NCBI GenBank assembly: GCA_012861695.1
Contig: JAAOOA010000140.1
Location: 3,468,546 to 3,532,545 of the forward strand
Direction of reading: 5' to 3'
Source: Trematomus loennbergii
Lineage: Eukaryota; Chordata; Actinopteri; Perciformes; Nototheniidae
DNA: 64,000 nt
Made by a program: the position numbers and the translations under genes
Shown here: positions 62,836-64,000 of the stretch, piece by piece
Position numbering within the stretch: the first letter of the stretch is position 1
Layout: each line of letters starts with the position of its first letter
The notes under the pieces: generated by a model
Seen by the model: only the letters and a program-made list of their open reading frames with translations
What the model was told of the DNA's origin: nothing
Database searches by the model: none

Positions 62836-63631
62836 ACCCACATTTGTGACCCATTGAAACCAAGTCAACACTGACTTATACGACTATAAACGTTACCAAC
62901 TTTCTTATTTCAATCCAAACCGTGCTCTTTTATTAAACCGAACACAGTAGTCTTGTTGACTAAAGATACCAAGTAAGTATGTGCTAGTATTTTTGTTTTG
63001 TTACCATTTTTACAATGTTATCCACATGTTTAAAATGGCAACCATAAAGTGTGTTTACCTTGAAACATAATAGATAATGCTGTAAGTTGTATGGAAACAG
63101 GTATAACTATTAAGTCGAGATACATACCGCCAATGACCTTAACAATCTTGTAGTTGAATGCTTGATTGATTGGAGACAGTACATTAGCCATGTTATGTTT
63201 GTTGGCATTGATCAAAGTACCATGTGGGCTACCACTTTTGACTTTCAAGGTGCCACCTTAGCATCTACCTTATCGAACACATACTCTTAAAATGTGTTAT
63301 CGGTGCATCTATCTTAACTGGCATTGCAGAACCTTAGGTTTCACTTGGACTGTGTATGCAGGCAACCTGAAGCATCTCATTCGGAATCAGGGTCTAGGCG
63401 TGTTCAGTGGTTTCCAATTGGACAAAGTTACTGTTTTCCCTTCCAGCGCTATTGGATGCTTTACAGGGACAAATAAAATGCTGATTTGTGACAGGTGCTA
63501 AGGAGTTGGTAGGGATGTGAGAACAATACACAAACACTTGTCTTGTAACTTGTCTGGCATTGATATCTGTCGATTTGTGACTTAGTGTTTCATCAGGAGT
63601 CTGGAAACACAGCTTCAACTTGCAGCAGTGC

Positions 63632-63632
<1 letters not shown>
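62836..63632. other. Single-copy sequence
   Basis: Nothing recognised. Confidence 0.5.
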
Positions 63633-63702
<70 letters not shown>

Positions 63703-63724
63703 TGTGCGTGTGCGTGTGTGTGTG
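63633..63724. repeat. (GT)n microsatellite, 92 bp
   Basis: GT run with GG and GCGT interruptions. Confidence 0.95.
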
Positions 63725-64000
63725 AGCGAGCGAGGCAAAGTGCCCTATTAGTCTGCGTCTCTGTTTTTGTTGGGATGAAGCTCCATGTGGCGCCATTTTT
63801 GCTATTTACGCAACAACATGCATTCCGTCATGTTTGTGTTTTTGCTGACACGGCGACTGACGCACAGGAAAATCAGGTCTACGTGCCTCTGCTCACTCTT
63901 TTCCCTCCAGTGTGTGTCCTCTTTAGGCACCAAAACATGTTCGGCGGACTCTTGTAGGCAAAGCCAAAAGAATCTGAGTCGTTTTTCCATTGAAGGGCCA
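63725..64000. other. Single-copy sequence to window end
   Basis: No feature recognised. Confidence 0.5.

Overview
This is non-coding, repeat-dense vertebrate DNA, almost certainly from a teleost fish and probably a spiny-rayed (percomorph) one. The evidence is the density of long (GT)n/(CA)n arrays, the 3' end of a Rex3-type RTE LINE with its (GATG)n tail, L2/Rex1-type LINE 3' ends, a tRNA-derived SINE, and many non-autonomous DNA transposons (hAT-like, Kolobok/T2-like with TTAA targets, PIF/Harbinger-like, piggyBac-like). I found no complete protein-coding gene. The window reads as one or more long introns or an intergenic desert. The only gene-like signal is one weak 83-bp exon candidate at 35559-35641.

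Layout. 1-10 kb: mostly single-copy sequence with a TTAA-flanked MITE (1001-1334), a LINE tail running into (ATCT)n (3850-4125), a minus-strand LINE end (6340-6660) and a 475-bp MITE (8282-8756). 10.5-12.6 kb: a 40-bp minisatellite of about 23 copies, then a transposon-like region with a diverged 349-bp tandem duplication. 14.1-15.4 kb: a palindromic element split by a 703-bp Harbinger-like element. 18.2-25.5 kb: three nearly identical copies of one hAT-like element (+,-,+), each carrying a 37-bp minisatellite expanded to a different length (about 13, 20 and 37 units). 26.7-33.9 kb: two copies of a hAT element, LINE fragments and a SINE. 34.5-39.1 kb: more TTAA elements, the exon candidate and a retroposon tail. 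41.3-45.6 kb: a telomere-like (CCCTTA/CCCTAA)n tract between two CA arrays, Rex3 with (GATG)n, and a second element sharing an inner core with the Harbinger-like element. 47.7-53.0 kb: a clean Kolobok-like MITE, then two oppositely oriented 57-bp minisatellite arrays whose unit is the end of a TTAA element. 53.7-57.9 kb: a piggyBac-like MITE filled with GT arrays, another TTAA element and a hAT element with a perfect 8-bp target duplication. 57.9-64 kb: mostly single-copy DNA with a 488-bp compound CA array.

The recurring theme is transposon ends and interiors that became tandem arrays: 57-bp units from a TTAA-element terminus, 37-bp units inside a hAT-like element, and GT-bearing 128-bp units inside a piggyBac-like element. 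The long open frames in the window are by-products of these arrays. Single-copy stretches with clusters of TAATTA-type sites may hold conserved regulatory elements, but that needs alignment to other fish. Family names are from recognition of termini, target duplications and tails, not from a database search.
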